A DNA stretch of 64,000 nt from an uncultured Bulleidia sp. (GCA_947087645.1 CAMUDN010000002.1:62001-126000); one strand, 5' to 3'. Shown: positions 17,474-26,187, counted from the stretch's first letter. Numbers and translations: made by a program. The notes: a model not told the origin generated them from the letters alone.

Positions 17474-18548
17474 TACGATTGGAACAAATATTACATTGAC
17501 AGTTTTTGGCGAGAGTCATGGTTGTAGTATCGGTGCTTGTATTGATGGTATACCAGCAGGTATAAAAGTACCTTTTGATTATATTCAAGCTAAGTTGAAC
17601 TTAAGAAAAGCAAAAGGAGCAATATCAACTGCTAGGCATGAAGAAGATCAACCAATTTTTTTATCTGGTATTTATAATGGCTATACAGAAGGTAATCCCA
17701 TCAGTTTTATTTTAAAAAATAAACAATATAATGACGCTGAATATCAAGTAAATATAGCTCGTCCATCACATGCTGACTATGTAGCATATGAGAAATATTT
17801 TCATTATATGAATATGGCAGGAGGTAATTTTTTTTCTGGACGTTTAACAGCTGTGATGGTTGTAGCAGGGGCTTTTTGTCAAAAAATGTTGGAAGATAAA
17901 AAAATATTTATTGGTAGTCATATTGAACAATTAAAAAACATTAAAGATCGTTCTTGGCAGAATTATGAGCAAGACATAAAGATGCTTAGCCAAAAAGAAT
18001 TTCCGGTTTTAGATGAGCAAAAAGAAAAAGAAATGTATCAACAGATTATGCTTGCTTTAAAAAACGGAGACTCTGTTGGTGGTATTTTAGAAACAGCTAT
18101 TATTGGTTTACCGGTTGGCTTAGGTAATCCAATATTTGCAAGTTTAGAAGCAGAATTAGCAAGAGCTATTTTTGCTATTCCGGCAGTTAAAGGTATTGCT
18201 TTTGGAAAAGGTTTTGATTTTACTAATTTTTATGGTAGTGAAGTAAATGATCTTTATTATTATGATCAGCAAGTTAAAACACGAACAAATAATAATGGTG
18301 GTATTAATGGTGGCATTTCAAATGGTATGCCATTAATATTTCATACTTCCTTTAAACCGACTGCTTCAATTAGTAAAAAGCAGGAAAGTATTAATCTGGA
18401 AACAAAAAAGCAAGTATTTTTACAGCTTAATGGGCGTCATGATCCAACAATTATTCATCGGGCAAGGGTTGTGGTTGATGCAATGACAGCTTTTGTGTTA
18501 ATGAATGCCTATATTGAGCGAGAAAAGGAATGTATATGGCAGAAATGA
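17466..18548 (+). CDS. aroC: Chorismate synthase
   Basis: It converts EPSP to chorismate with reduced FMN (step 7). The protein is 360 residues. GESHGCSIGACIDGIPAG marks the N-terminal family signature, then RPSHADYVAYEKY, GGNFFSGRLTA, a FGKGFDF-to-NNNGGINGGISNGMP region and GRHDPTIIHRARVVVDA near the end. The active-site histidines in GESHG and the RPSHAD block are present. It overlaps aroB at its start and the aroE/K fusion at its end. Confidence 0.96.
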   Translation: MNNTIGTNITLTVFGESHGCSIGACIDGIPAGIKVPFDYIQAKLNLRKAKGAISTARHEEDQPIFLSGIYNGYTEGNPISFILKNKQYNDAEYQVNIARPSHADYVAYEKYFHYMNMAGGNFFSGRLTAVMVVAGAFCQKMLEDKKIFIGSHIEQLKNIKDRSWQNYEQDIKMLSQKEFPVLDEQKEKEMYQQIMLALKNGDSVGGILETAIIGLPVGLGNPIFASLEAELARAIFAIPAVKGIAFGKGFDFTNFYGSEVNDLYYYDQQVKTRTNNNGGINGGISNGMPLIFHTSFKPTASISKKQESINLETKKQVFLQLNGRHDPTIIHRARVVVDAMTAFVLMNAYIEREKECIWQK

Positions 18549-19762
18549 AATTAGCTTTAATTGGTCATCCTTTGCAACATTCCCAATCACCATTTATTCA
18601 TTCTTTTTTTCTTCATGATGTTGATTATCAGTTATTAGATATATCAATAAATGATTTAAATACTATTTTAACAACTGATTTTATAGGCTTTAATGTAACT
18701 ATTCCATATAAGCAAAAAATAATACCTTATTTAAATGCATTAAGTATTGAAGCTAAGGAGATCGGTTCGGTTAATGTTATTAAGAAAATAAATGGTCAGA
18801 TGATTGGCTATAATACAGATGCAACGGCTTTTTCTGAATGTTTAGACAAGCATCATTTTAAAGTACGTAATAAACATATATTAATTCTTGGTACAGGTGG
18901 TGTAGCTAAAGCAGTAGCTTATGTTTTACGTAAAAAAGGAGCAGTGATACAATTTGTATCACGGCAAAAGCAAAAGGGCATGATTACATATCAAGAAATA
19001 CCTTCTTTTGCTTATCAAGCAATTGTACAATGTACACCAGTTGGTTTATATCCTGATTTATGTTCTGATTTAACTACTTTTATTGATTTTGAAAGATGTG
19101 AGTGGGTAGTAGATGTTATTGCTAATCCAATCCGAACAAGTTTTTTAAATAAGGCAAAATGTCCATCTTTTGGTGGTATTGAAATGTTAGTTAGACAAGC
19201 AGCTATAGCTGATGAGATTTTTACTCATATAAAAATTAAAGAAAAACAAATCCAAAATTGTATGCGTGCTTTAATTGCCAAACAAAGAAATATTGTTTTA
19301 ATAGGAATGGCAGCTGTTGGCAAAAGTACCTTGGCTAAGTGTCTAGATAAAAATAGTTTAGATATGGATGAGATATTAAGCAAAGAAGATAATATGAGTA
19401 TACAAGAAATATTTGGGCGTAAAGGAGAAAAATATTTTCGTCAAAGAGAGTTAAAATTAGCTAAAAAATTAGCTTTACAATATAAACAAGTAATAGCTAC
19501 GGGAGGAGGCGTTGTTTTAAATGATGAAGCAATGCGGGCTTTAAGAGCTAATGGTATTCTTATTTGGATAAAAAGAGATGAAGATAAAATTATTTTAGAT
19601 GATAAAAGACCTTTGTATCATAAACAAAAAAATTGGCATGATATTTATCATAAAAGATATAGTTTATATGCTAAATATGCAGATATAATCATTGATAATA
19701 ATAATTCAATACAAGTATGTGTTAACAAAATAAAGGAAAAGTTAAAATATAATAATATATAG
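18536..19762 (+). CDS. aroE-aroK: Bifunctional shikimate dehydrogenase / shikimate kinase (AroE-AroK fusion)
   Basis: One chain covers steps 4 and 5. Residues ~1-245 are AroE: ALIGHPLQHSQSPFIHS, NVTIPYKQK (catalytic Lys), GYNTDATAF (catalytic Asp) and NADPH loop LGTGGVAKAVAY. From ~residue 252 a shikimate kinase follows: P-loop GMAAVGKST (~257), LDMDEIL, FRQREL, ATGGGVVL and KRPLY. Total 408 residues, the sum of two normal enzymes with a short linker (RALIAKQRN). I prefer the ATG at 18536 on Shine-Dalgarno spacing (AAAGG); 18530 and 18545 are alternatives. It overlaps aroC. The fusion would channel shikimate between the two sites. Confidence 0.93.
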   Translation: MAEMKLALIGHPLQHSQSPFIHSFFLHDVDYQLLDISINDLNTILTTDFIGFNVTIPYKQKIIPYLNALSIEAKEIGSVNVIKKINGQMIGYNTDATAFSECLDKHHFKVRNKHILILGTGGVAKAVAYVLRKKGAVIQFVSRQKQKGMITYQEIPSFAYQAIVQCTPVGLYPDLCSDLTTFIDFERCEWVVDVIANPIRTSFLNKAKCPSFGGIEMLVRQAAIADEIFTHIKIKEKQIQNCMRALIAKQRNIVLIGMAAVGKSTLAKCLDKNSLDMDEILSKEDNMSIQEIFGRKGEKYFRQRELKLAKKLALQYKQVIATGGGVVLNDEAMRALRANGILIWIKRDEDKIILDDKRPLYHKQKNWHDIYHKRYSLYAKYADIIIDNNNSIQVCVNKIKEKLKYNNI

Positions 19763-19783
19763 AATTAAAAAATGGGGAAAGAG

Positions 19784-21001
19784 ATGCATAAAGTTATTAT
19801 TCATAAAAGTAAACTAATTGCCCAACAGTTAATGGTACCAAGTTCTAAATCATATGGTCACAGAGCTTTGATTATTGCGGCTTTAGCTAATGGTATTTCT
19901 AAAATAACTAATTTAGATGAAAATGATGATCTTAAAGCCACTATTGATTGTCTTAGAAAATTAGGTGTAAAGATTATAAAAGAAGGTAATACATATACTG
20001 TCATAGGTACAAATGCTCAGTTTAAAAAATATAATGGGGTATTAAATTGTCAAGAAAGTGGTTCAACTTTACGTTTTTTAATTGCTGTTATTTTATTGCA
20101 AGATCAGCTTTATTTTTTTACTGGCACACAAAAATTATTAACGAGGCCTTTGTCTATTTATCAAAATTTAGCCTTTGAAAAAGATTTCTTTTGGCAAAAA
20201 AATGATCAATTGATTACTGTAAAAGGTCCTTTAAAAGCTGGTTATTATCAGATATCAGCAAATATTTCATCACAATTTATAAGTGCTTTATTAATGGTTT
20301 TAGTTTTATTAAAAGATAATTCAACACTAGAATTAGTAAAACCTATTGTTTCTAGGTCTTATATTGATATGACTTTAGAAATAATGAAATTAGCTGGTAT
20401 TGATGTTGAACAAGTTGAAAATAAATTTAATATAAAAGGTCAACAACATTATCATGCTTTTAATTATCAAGTAGAAGCTGACTATAGTTCAGCAGCTTTT
20501 TTCTATGCTTTAGCTTATCTTCATCATACGAAAATATCTATTTTAAATTTAAATAAAGAATCTAAACAAGCGGATCGTAAAATTATATATTATTTAGATA
20601 ATTTATTAACTTTAAAAACGATTGATTTACAAAATTGTCCAGATCTAGGTCCTGTTTTAATGAGTGTAGCAGCTTATCAAGAAAAAGAAATACATTTTTC
20701 TAATATTCGTAATTTAAGATATAAAGAATCTGATCGGATCCAAGCAATGCAAGAAGAATTAAAAAAATTAGGTGTTAAAGTTAGAAGTACAGAAAATGAA
20801 GCATGGATTATGGGCAATAAAAAATTATTTGCGCATCAAGTTTTAGATGGGCATAATGATCATCGTATTGTTATGGCTTTATCTATTTTAGCTACCTTAA
20901 CAAATGATACAACTATTTTACAAGCTGAAGCAGTACAAAAAAGTTATCCATCTTTCTTTGATGATTTAGCGAAAGTTGGCATAATTATGGAAAGAGGTTA
21001 A
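19784..21001 (+). CDS. aroA: 3-phosphoshikimate 1-carboxyvinyltransferase (EPSP synthase)
   Basis: It transfers enolpyruvate from PEP to shikimate-3-phosphate (step 6), the glyphosate target. Seen: PSSKSYGHRALIIAALA at the N terminus, CQESGSTLRFLIAV, SSQFISALLM, DYSSAAFFYA, RYKESDRIQAM and DGHNDHRIVMAL. The first motif has SYGHR where many enzymes have S-x-S-x-R, so the domain is slightly divergent. ~405 residues, slightly short. The ATG at 19784 is chosen because GGGGAAAG precedes it at good spacing; an in-frame ATG at 19772 sits on the other side of that Shine-Dalgarno. Confidence 0.95.
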   Translation: MHKVIIHKSKLIAQQLMVPSSKSYGHRALIIAALANGISKITNLDENDDLKATIDCLRKLGVKIIKEGNTYTVIGTNAQFKKYNGVLNCQESGSTLRFLIAVILLQDQLYFFTGTQKLLTRPLSIYQNLAFEKDFFWQKNDQLITVKGPLKAGYYQISANISSQFISALLMVLVLLKDNSTLELVKPIVSRSYIDMTLEIMKLAGIDVEQVENKFNIKGQQHYHAFNYQVEADYSSAAFFYALAYLHHTKISILNLNKESKQADRKIIYYLDNLLTLKTIDLQNCPDLGPVLMSVAAYQEKEIHFSNIRNLRYKESDRIQAMQEELKKLGVKVRSTENEAWIMGNKKLFAHQVLDGHNDHRIVMALSILATLTNDTTILQAEAVQKSYPSFFDDLAKVGIIMERG

Positions 21002-21005
21002 TTGT

Positions 21006-21431
21006 ATGAAAGAGATATGGGTTATTAATGGTCCTAATTTAAATATGCTTGGTATTCGTGAACCTTTAATATATGGTCATGAAACATTAAAAGATTTAGA
21101 AGATAAACTAGTTAAGAATAAAAATGTTAAGTTAAAGTTTTTACAGTCAAATCATGAAGGTACATTAATTGATTGGTTACAAGAAGCGTATATTAAAAAA
21201 ATAGATGGCATTATTTTTAATCCTGCCGCTTATACGCATACATCAATAGCGATTGCTGATGCGGTAAGGGCAATTTATCCTTTACCGGTGATCGAAGTAC
21301 ATCTTTCCAAAATTGATGAAAGAGAAGATTGTCGTAAAGTATCATATGTCAAAGAATATTGTTATAAACAAATATTTGGTAAAGGTTTAGCTGTTTATCA
21401 AGAAGCATTAGATTTGTTATTGCTATTATGA
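21006..21431 (+). CDS. aroQ: 3-dehydroquinate dehydratase, type II
   Basis: It dehydrates 3-dehydroquinate to 3-dehydroshikimate (step 3). The 141-residue type II fold shows INGPNLNMLGIREPLIYG (with the catalytic Tyr of the flexible loop), SNHEGTLIDWL, FNPAAYTHTSIAIADA and PVIEVHLSKIDERE. With this gene the operon encodes every step from DAHP to chorismate. RBS GAAAGAGG, 4 bp after aroA. Confidence 0.96.
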   Translation: MKEIWVINGPNLNMLGIREPLIYGHETLKDLEDKLVKNKNVKLKFLQSNHEGTLIDWLQEAYIKKIDGIIFNPAAYTHTSIAIADAVRAIYPLPVIEVHLSKIDEREDCRKVSYVKEYCYKQIFGKGLAVYQEALDLLLLL

Positions 21432-21494
21432 AATATAATATAACAAACGTTTTTCTCATAAACATAGTAATTAAACTATGATATAATAACGACT

Positions 21495-21944
21495 ATGAAA
21501 AAGAAAGAAAAATTTATTTTAATAGGTATTGTTTTAGTTATTGCTTGTTTATTTATGTATATGAAATTTAAACCATTTCAGCATATTCAACAAAAGCAAA
21601 ATCAAGTAACTGATCAAGTAACAGGTAAAGAGCAAAAAAAAGTGCCTGGTTTAGCTAAGCCAACTGAAAAACCAAAAGGTAAATGGGTTGGTATTGTTCA
21701 TCGTCATGAGGTTATTAAATGGTTTGATTCAGGTGTTGATGGTGATTATGTTGTGCAAGGTGATTATGGTAAGTTTGGCGTTGAATGTAAAAACGGTAAA
21801 TGGCATGCACATGGTGTTGATTGTCCAAACCACTTATGTGAAAAAATGGGTTGGGATGATGGTAGTTTACTTGTTCCTATTTCTTGTATTCCAAATGATA
21901 TATATGTAGGCACAAGTGATTGGATAGAAAGTTATGTTAATTGA
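21495..21944 (+). CDS. Membrane-anchored NusG domain II-like protein
   Basis: 149 residues: one N-terminal membrane helix (~7-24), a Gln/Lys-rich stalk, and a C-terminal beta-barrel of the NusG-domain-II type (GDYVVQGDYGKFGVECKNG, then DCPNHLCEKMGW and VPISCIPNDIYV). The paired cysteines in CPNHLC and SC match the family and are placed outside the membrane. Members commonly sit beside Gx transporters and flavin-transfer genes, as here. A TATAAT at 21482-21487 puts the expected +1 almost at the ATG and no Shine-Dalgarno is visible, so the transcript may be leaderless. Exact role unknown. Confidence 0.8.
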   Translation: MKKKEKFILIGIVLVIACLFMYMKFKPFQHIQQKQNQVTDQVTGKEQKKVPGLAKPTEKPKGKWVGIVHRHEVIKWFDSGVDGDYVVQGDYGKFGVECKNGKWHAHGVDCPNHLCEKMGWDDGSLLVPISCIPNDIYVGTSDWIESYVN

Positions 21945-21947
21945 TGT

Positions 21948-22445
21948 ATGCACAATAAGCACTTTACAATATTAGCGTTGTTGGTCGCTATGGCGATCAC
22001 TGTTAATTTATTTGAAACAATGGTTATTCCTCCACTTGCAGGTGTTTTTCGTATTGGTTTAGCAAATATTATAGCACTTGTTACATTAAAAATTTTAGGC
22101 TATCAAAAGATGATCATTGTTAATTTGATGCGAGTAATAATTGGTACATTAATGAGTGGTACTTTTCTTGGTACATCATTTTGGATTAGTTTAGGTGGGG
22201 TTTTTCTTTCAACATTAGTTTTAATATTTAGTGAAAAAACAGCAGCCAGTTTACAATTCACTTCGATTTTAAGTGCAATAGCTCATTCACTTGGGCAAGT
22301 TATGGTTGTCTTATTCTTTTATAATCAGCCTTTAATTATGGTTATTTTGCCATATTTTTTAGCTTTATCTATACCAACTGGTTTTTTAACTGCTTGGATA
22401 GCTAAAATTATCTTACAACGAATAAAGTTTATTACTATAAAATAA
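21948..22445 (+). CDS. Gx transporter family protein (heptaprenyl diphosphate synthase component I-like)
   Basis: A 165-residue membrane protein with about five helices, of the ECF S-component-related Gx/Hepta1p family (PPLAGVFRIGLANIIALVTL, RVIIGTLMSGTFLGTSFWISLGG). It starts 3 bp after the NusG-II gene with a weak RBS, implying coupled translation. Conserved pairing of these two families points to a joint membrane function, plausibly uptake or handling of an isoprenoid or flavin precursor. The old name as a heptaprenyl synthase subunit is not evidence of catalysis. Substrate unassigned. Confidence 0.8.
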   Translation: MHNKHFTILALLVAMAITVNLFETMVIPPLAGVFRIGLANIIALVTLKILGYQKMIIVNLMRVIIGTLMSGTFLGTSFWISLGGVFLSTLVLIFSEKTAASLQFTSILSAIAHSLGQVMVVLFFYNQPLIMVILPYFLALSIPTGFLTAWIAKIILQRIKFITIK

Positions 22446-22471
22446 AAAAGGAAGATTAACTTCCTTTTTTT
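22444..22471. terminator. Convergent terminator
   Basis: AAAAAAGGAAG pairs with CTTCCTTTTTT around ATTAA. It separates the Gx gene from the leftward tRNA-Trp and can act both ways. Confidence 0.85.
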
Positions 22472-22473
22472 TA

Positions 22474-22544
22474 CAGGGGTAGAGAGAATCGAACTCCCAT
22501 CAGAGGTTTTGGAGACCGCTGTACTGCCATTGTACGATACCCCT
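22474..22544 (-). tRNA. tRNA-Trp (CCA)
   Basis: Minus strand: acceptor AGGGGTA/TACCCCT with G discriminator, anticodon CCA in CGGTCTCCAAAACCTC, T-arm AGTTCGATTCT. The 3' CCA tail is not encoded. Confidence 0.92.
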
Positions 22545-22565
22545 ATTACATAAAATAAAAACGAG

Positions 22566-22639
22566 TGACGCGTACGGGATTCGAACCCGTGAATGCCGCC
22601 GTGAAAGGGCGGTGTGTTAAGCCACTTCACCAACGCGCC
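22566..22639 (-). tRNA. tRNA-Glu (TTC)
   Basis: Minus strand: acceptor GGCGCGT/ACGCGTC (one G-T wobble), anticodon TTC in GCCCTTTCACGGC, T-arm GGTTCGAATCC. No encoded CCA. A minus-strand promoter-like TTGTCA-17-TATTAT lies just upstream, near 22645-22680. Confidence 0.9.
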
Positions 22640-22690
22640 ATATCGTGCTAGTTGATAATAACATGGTACTTCATGATTGACAATAGTTTT

Positions 22691-22719
22691 TTGAAAAAAA
22701 GTTAGAAACTTATTATAAT
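22691..22719 (+). promoter_or_regulatory. Putative promoter of udp
   Basis: TTGAAA (22691-22696), a 17-bp spacer and TATAAT (22714-22719), 20 bp before the ATG. Confidence 0.55.
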
Positions 22720-22739
22720 TATGGAAAGGAGAAAACAGT

Positions 22740-23522
22740 ATGATCGATTATGCTGAAGGAACAGGCAAGCAATATCACATAGGAGTTGGTAAAAAAGATG
22801 TCGGACGTTATGTTTTTTTACCTGGTGATCCTAAGCGTTGTGCAAAGATAGCCCAATATTTTGAAAATGCAGTAAAAGTTGGTGATGAAAGGGAATTTGT
22901 GACATATACCGGATATTTAAATAAAGTTAAAGTTTCCGTTACTTCAACTGGTATTGGTGGTCCAAGTGCTTCCATTGCTTTGGAAGAATTAGTTGCTTGT
23001 GGAGCTGATACTTTTATTCGTATTGGTACATGTGGTGGTATGGATATAAATGTTAAATCAGGTGATTTAGTTATTGCTACAGGAGCTATTCGTATGGAAG
23101 GTACAAGTAAAGAATATGCACCGATTGAATATCCAGCGGTACCTGATTTACAGATAATTAATGCTCTTGTAGCGGGAGCTAATGATATTTCAGCTGCTTA
23201 TCATACAGGAGTTGTTGAAAGTAAAGATTCATTTTATGGTCAGCATCGTCCTGATACATTACCAAATGGTCCGGAATTGAAACGTAAGTGGCAAGCTTGG
23301 CTAAAAATGGGCTGTAAAGCATCTGAAATGGAATCAGCCGCCTTATTTACGGTAGCATCTTATTTACATGTACGCTGTGGGACAGTTCTTTTAACCGTTG
23401 CTAATCAAGAAAGAGCTAAACAAGGATTACCTAATGCTCAAGTTCATGATACCGACTTAGCTATTCGCTGTGCCATTGCTGCTGTTCGTCATTTGATAGC
23501 AATAGATGATAGTGCTAACTAA
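22740..23522 (+). CDS. udp: Uridine phosphorylase
   Basis: It splits uridine with phosphate to uracil and ribose-1-phosphate (pyrimidine salvage). The 260-residue NP-I fold shows FLPGDPKRCAKIA (phosphate loop), TSTGIGGPSASIALEELVACG, IRIGTCGGM, SKDSFYGQHRPD and the nucleoside-binding MESAALFTVASYL. RBS GGAAAGGAG. It is monocistronic between its own promoter and a clear terminator. Confidence 0.95.
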   Translation: MIDYAEGTGKQYHIGVGKKDVGRYVFLPGDPKRCAKIAQYFENAVKVGDEREFVTYTGYLNKVKVSVTSTGIGGPSASIALEELVACGADTFIRIGTCGGMDINVKSGDLVIATGAIRMEGTSKEYAPIEYPAVPDLQIINALVAGANDISAAYHTGVVESKDSFYGQHRPDTLPNGPELKRKWQAWLKMGCKASEMESAALFTVASYLHVRCGTVLLTVANQERAKQGLPNAQVHDTDLAIRCAIAAVRHLIAIDDSAN

Positions 23523-23552
23523 AACAGAAGAGAAAATAACTCTTCTGTTTTA
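23521..23552 (+). terminator. Terminator of udp
   Basis: AAAACAGAAGAG pairs with CTCTTCTGTTTT around a short A-rich loop. The 3' T tract is short. Confidence 0.75.
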
Positions 23553-23599
23553 GTTAAAATAGCCTATACTTAGATAGTGATAATGTTAAAGAGGAGATT

Positions 23600-24295
23600 A
23601 TGCAAAATTTTTTTCAAAGTTTTTTTAGTACATCACTAGTTGAAAATACATTTAATCCACCTATATATATTAGGATTGGGTCCATTTTGGTGACCATCTT
23701 TATTTTTTATATTTGTTTTAAATATGTTGAAAAAGAGTGGTTGCATCATACTTTTTATACTTTACAAGTAATTCAATTGATTTTTTTATATGGTTTTTAT
23801 TGGCTTAATCATTTGCCTTTATCCGTAAGTTTACCATTATATCATTGTCGGATATCAATGTTTTTATTGTTGTTTGCTAAAGATTGTAAGTTAAAAAAAT
23901 ATTTTTCATTAATTGGTATATTTGGTTGTTTATGTTCTGTTTTAGTACCAATTATGGATAAATATTCATGGCCACATGTTACTCTTGTTTCTTATTATTG
24001 GGGACATTTTGCTCTTTTAGGTAATTGTTTAATATATTTATTAAAGACTCAACAACAATTAAATTTATCTAATATATCATTAACAACCTTGAATATTAAT
24101 ATTGTGATTGCTATAGCTAATGTTTTGACAGGTGGTTCTTATGGTTTTTTAAGAGAGACACCATTTATTCCTGGTTGGCCTTTTATTGCCCGTTTTGCAG
24201 TAGTCACCTTTTTATTAATTTTTGTCTGTTATATTATTCAGTCTATAATGAATATAATTACAAAGCATAAAACAAATATATACTTAAAAATATAA
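23600..24295 (+). CDS. TIGR02206/YwaF-like integral membrane protein
   Basis: A 231-residue, seven-helix membrane protein. The family marks are SLPLYHCRISMFL, the SLIGIFGCLCSVLVPIMD region, YYWGHFALL and GGSYGFLRETPFIPGWPF near the end. Function is unknown in the whole family; members are widespread in Firmicutes and are usually single genes, as here. RBS AGAGGAG. The gene ends 50 bp before a strong hairpin that also marks the boundary of a decayed methyltransferase gene. Confidence 0.8.
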   Translation: MQNFFQSFFSTSLVENTFNPPIYIRIGSILVTIFIFYICFKYVEKEWLHHTFYTLQVIQLIFLYGFYWLNHLPLSVSLPLYHCRISMFLLLFAKDCKLKKYFSLIGIFGCLCSVLVPIMDKYSWPHVTLVSYYWGHFALLGNCLIYLLKTQQQLNLSNISLTTLNINIVIAIANVLTGGSYGFLRETPFIPGWPFIARFAVVTFLLIFVCYIIQSIMNIITKHKTNIYLKI

Positions 24296-24318
24296 AATAC
24301 GATGAAAATATTAAAGAA

Positions 24319-25047
24319 TTATCTAAATGTACTTGAACATAATAAAAGCCTACTTAGTGCATATTGCATGAAGTAGGCTTTCTTATATTCCCGCTTAAAG
24401 GCTTTCAGTCGGTTTTCTTTTAATCCCTTACTGAACACCCCTTTATTTGATGTTCTTTTTGTAATTCTTGGACAAGTGGCAATATAGTTTTCTTCCCCAA
24501 AAATCTCTTTACATAGAGTCACAAGATTACCTAACTCGTCATCACCGATTGAAACAAATATAATCCCAGTCTGTTTTAAAAGTCTTTTTGCACTATACAG
24601 CCTTGCGTTCATAAATGATAACCATTTAGAATGCCTAAATAGGTAATTTTAATCAATGATTTTGTAATTATATTTAAAAAAATCATTTCCTGTGTTATAA
24701 GGCGGCTCGATATAGATTACATCAATCTTTCCGGTATATGTTTTCTCAAGTAACTTTAAACTATGCAGATTGTCACCTTCTAGTAGAAAGTTATAGGCGT
24801 TTTCATCAGTTGCTTTAATTTCACGCTCTTTTACTTCAGTGAATACAGGTATGTTGTCTTGCATCATACGGTCTACTTCTTCTTCGTGTTTTTTCCAGAC
24901 AAGACCGTATTTCTTTGAGTTTAGTTCATTCTTAATCTCATCAAGAGCAATAAGGGTTTCATCCTCTGCTATAAATTTCAAAATATCGTTCGGTGTGCAG
25001 TGTAAAGCCGTACAGATACCTTCTATTTTCTTAATTAAGATTATCAT
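24319..25047 (-). pseudogene. Broken type III restriction-modification methyltransferase (mod) fragment
   Basis: The minus strand from 25047 encodes LNSKKYGLVWKKHEEEVD, NFLLEGDNLHSLKLLEKTY and the DNA-methylase motif YIEPPYNTGNDFF, which is the start of a type III Mod subunit. An in-frame TAA (24649-24651) then interrupts it. The same frame resumes with FRHSKWLSFMNARLYSAKRLL and GIIFVSIGDDELGNLVTL, typical of the next Mod block, and loses homology near 24400, where a hairpin begins. The first ~24 residues (IEGICTALHCTPNDILKFI) look like the tail of an XRE-type regulator fused in frame. Most of the gene (~600 aa in intact homologues) and the Res subunit are gone. Confidence 0.85.
24345..24381. 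terminator. Strong hairpin at the mod-remnant boundary
   Basis: AAAGCCTACTT pairs with AAGTAGGCTTT, extended by TGCA/TGCA in the loop. It ends the YwaF-like transcript and coincides with the point where mod homology is lost, so it may belong to the inserted element. Confidence 0.7.
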
Positions 25048-25198
25048 GATCAGGTGAATATATCGATGATATAAATAACCATTGTACTTTCATAAATAAA
25101 ATCGACGTAGTCGATATTACTACCGATTACGCCGATACTTTTTAGGAATTAAATTCCTAAGCGAATGCCCTAATAAAGGGTTTTATTAATTTATATAA

Positions 25199-25272
25199 TG
25201 TGCTCGATGAGAATCGAACTCACAACCTTTTGATTCGGAATCAAATGCGCTATCCAATTGCGCCACGAGCAC
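25199..25272 (-). tRNA. tRNA-Arg (CCG)
   Basis: Minus strand: acceptor GTGCTCG/CGAGCAC, D-arm GGCGCAATTGGATAGCGC, anticodon CCG in TTTGATTCCGAATCAAA, T-arm AGTTCGATTCT. The 3' CCA is not encoded. Its 3' side faces the decayed methyltransferase region (24319-25170), the arrangement expected of an old tRNA-targeted insertion. The 25048-25198 gap holds inverted repeats (TTAGGAATT/AATTCCTAA) and no gene. Confidence 0.92.
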
Positions 25273-25293
25273 ATGTGTAACCATTATAACATA

Positions 25294-26187
25294 TTAATAA
25301 TCTTCTAATAATATTTTTTCTAAGATTATTTTATCATAAATAGTATGACTTTTATGAGTTATAGGATTTTTAAATTTTATTTTAATAGCAAAAAGACCCA
25401 TCTGTGATAAATTGGAACGATAAACTCCATAATTTAAATCATTAATAATGGGATAGTTATGAGCTTTTAAATGTACACGTATTTGATGTGTTCTTCCGCT
25501 TAGTAGTTGACATTCAAATAGGCTATAGTTTTTATATTGACTTACGTATTTACATATTGTTTTAGCTTGTTTACCATGTTTGCTAATACGATATAATCCT
25601 TGCTGATGACGGTCTTTAGCAATTGGATCATTAATGGTAAAACATGCTACTTTAGGCTTAGAACCAAGACAAATAGCATAATAAGTTCGTATAATTTCTT
25701 TCTGCTTGATAGCTTCATCAAAATAGGCTTGAAAAAAAGGAATTTTAGCATAAAAAACAAGTCCGCATGTATCACGATCTAAGCGATGAATAGGACGAAT
25801 ATAGATATGTTGATGATGATTGAAATAATAGCGAGCAACCATAGCATTTAAACAATTTACGTCTTGTTTATGACTATGTATAATAATGCCTTTTGGTTTG
25901 TGAACGATTAAAACAAATTTTGATTCATATACAACACAAGCTTCTTTAGAAGAAAGAGCCCAATCTATTTCTTGCTTTGGCAATAGAATAGTAACCGATT
26001 TATTGGTAAGAACAGTATCTTGATAGGAAGTTACTTGATCATCAACTAAGATCCGTTTTTCTTGTCGATAAATATGTTGTAATTTTTTACTGACTTTAAA
26101 TTTATCTAATAATTGTTTAAGGGTTAAATTATTTAATGCTGCTTGGGCAGGTAAAAAAAGCTGATCTTCATTTAATTCATATTTCAT
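25294..26187 (-). CDS. RluA-family 23S/tRNA pseudouridine synthase
   Basis: It isomerises uridine to pseudouridine in rRNA or tRNA. The 297-residue protein has a short N-terminal S4-like part (LKQLLDKFKVSKKLQHIYRQEKRI-type, written here only in outline) and a C-terminal catalytic domain with HRLDRDTCGL carrying the catalytic Asp137. LLSGRTHQIRVHL and a late GLFAIKIKF follow. The S4 part and size fit the RluD/YtzG-type branch. Exact target site unknown. The RBS is weak (AAAGGA). Confidence 0.92.
   Translation of the reverse strand: MKYELNEDQLFLPAQAALNNLTLKQLLDKFKVSKKLQHIYRQEKRILVDDQVTSYQDTVLTNKSVTILLPKQEIDWALSSKEACVVYESKFVLIVHKPKGIIIHSHKQDVNCLNAMVARYYFNHHQHIYIRPIHRLDRDTCGLVFYAKIPFFQAYFDEAIKQKEIIRTYYAICLGSKPKVACFTINDPIAKDRHQQGLYRISKHGKQAKTICKYVSQYKNYSLFECQLLSGRTHQIRVHLKAHNYPIINDLNYGVYRSNLSQMGLFAIKIKFKNPITHKSHTIYDKIILEKILLEDY

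Noticed and set aside
22325..22633. A 102-codon minus-strand reading frame
   Set aside because: It covers tRNA-Glu, tRNA-Trp and a terminator and overlaps the Gx gene; no family resemblance.
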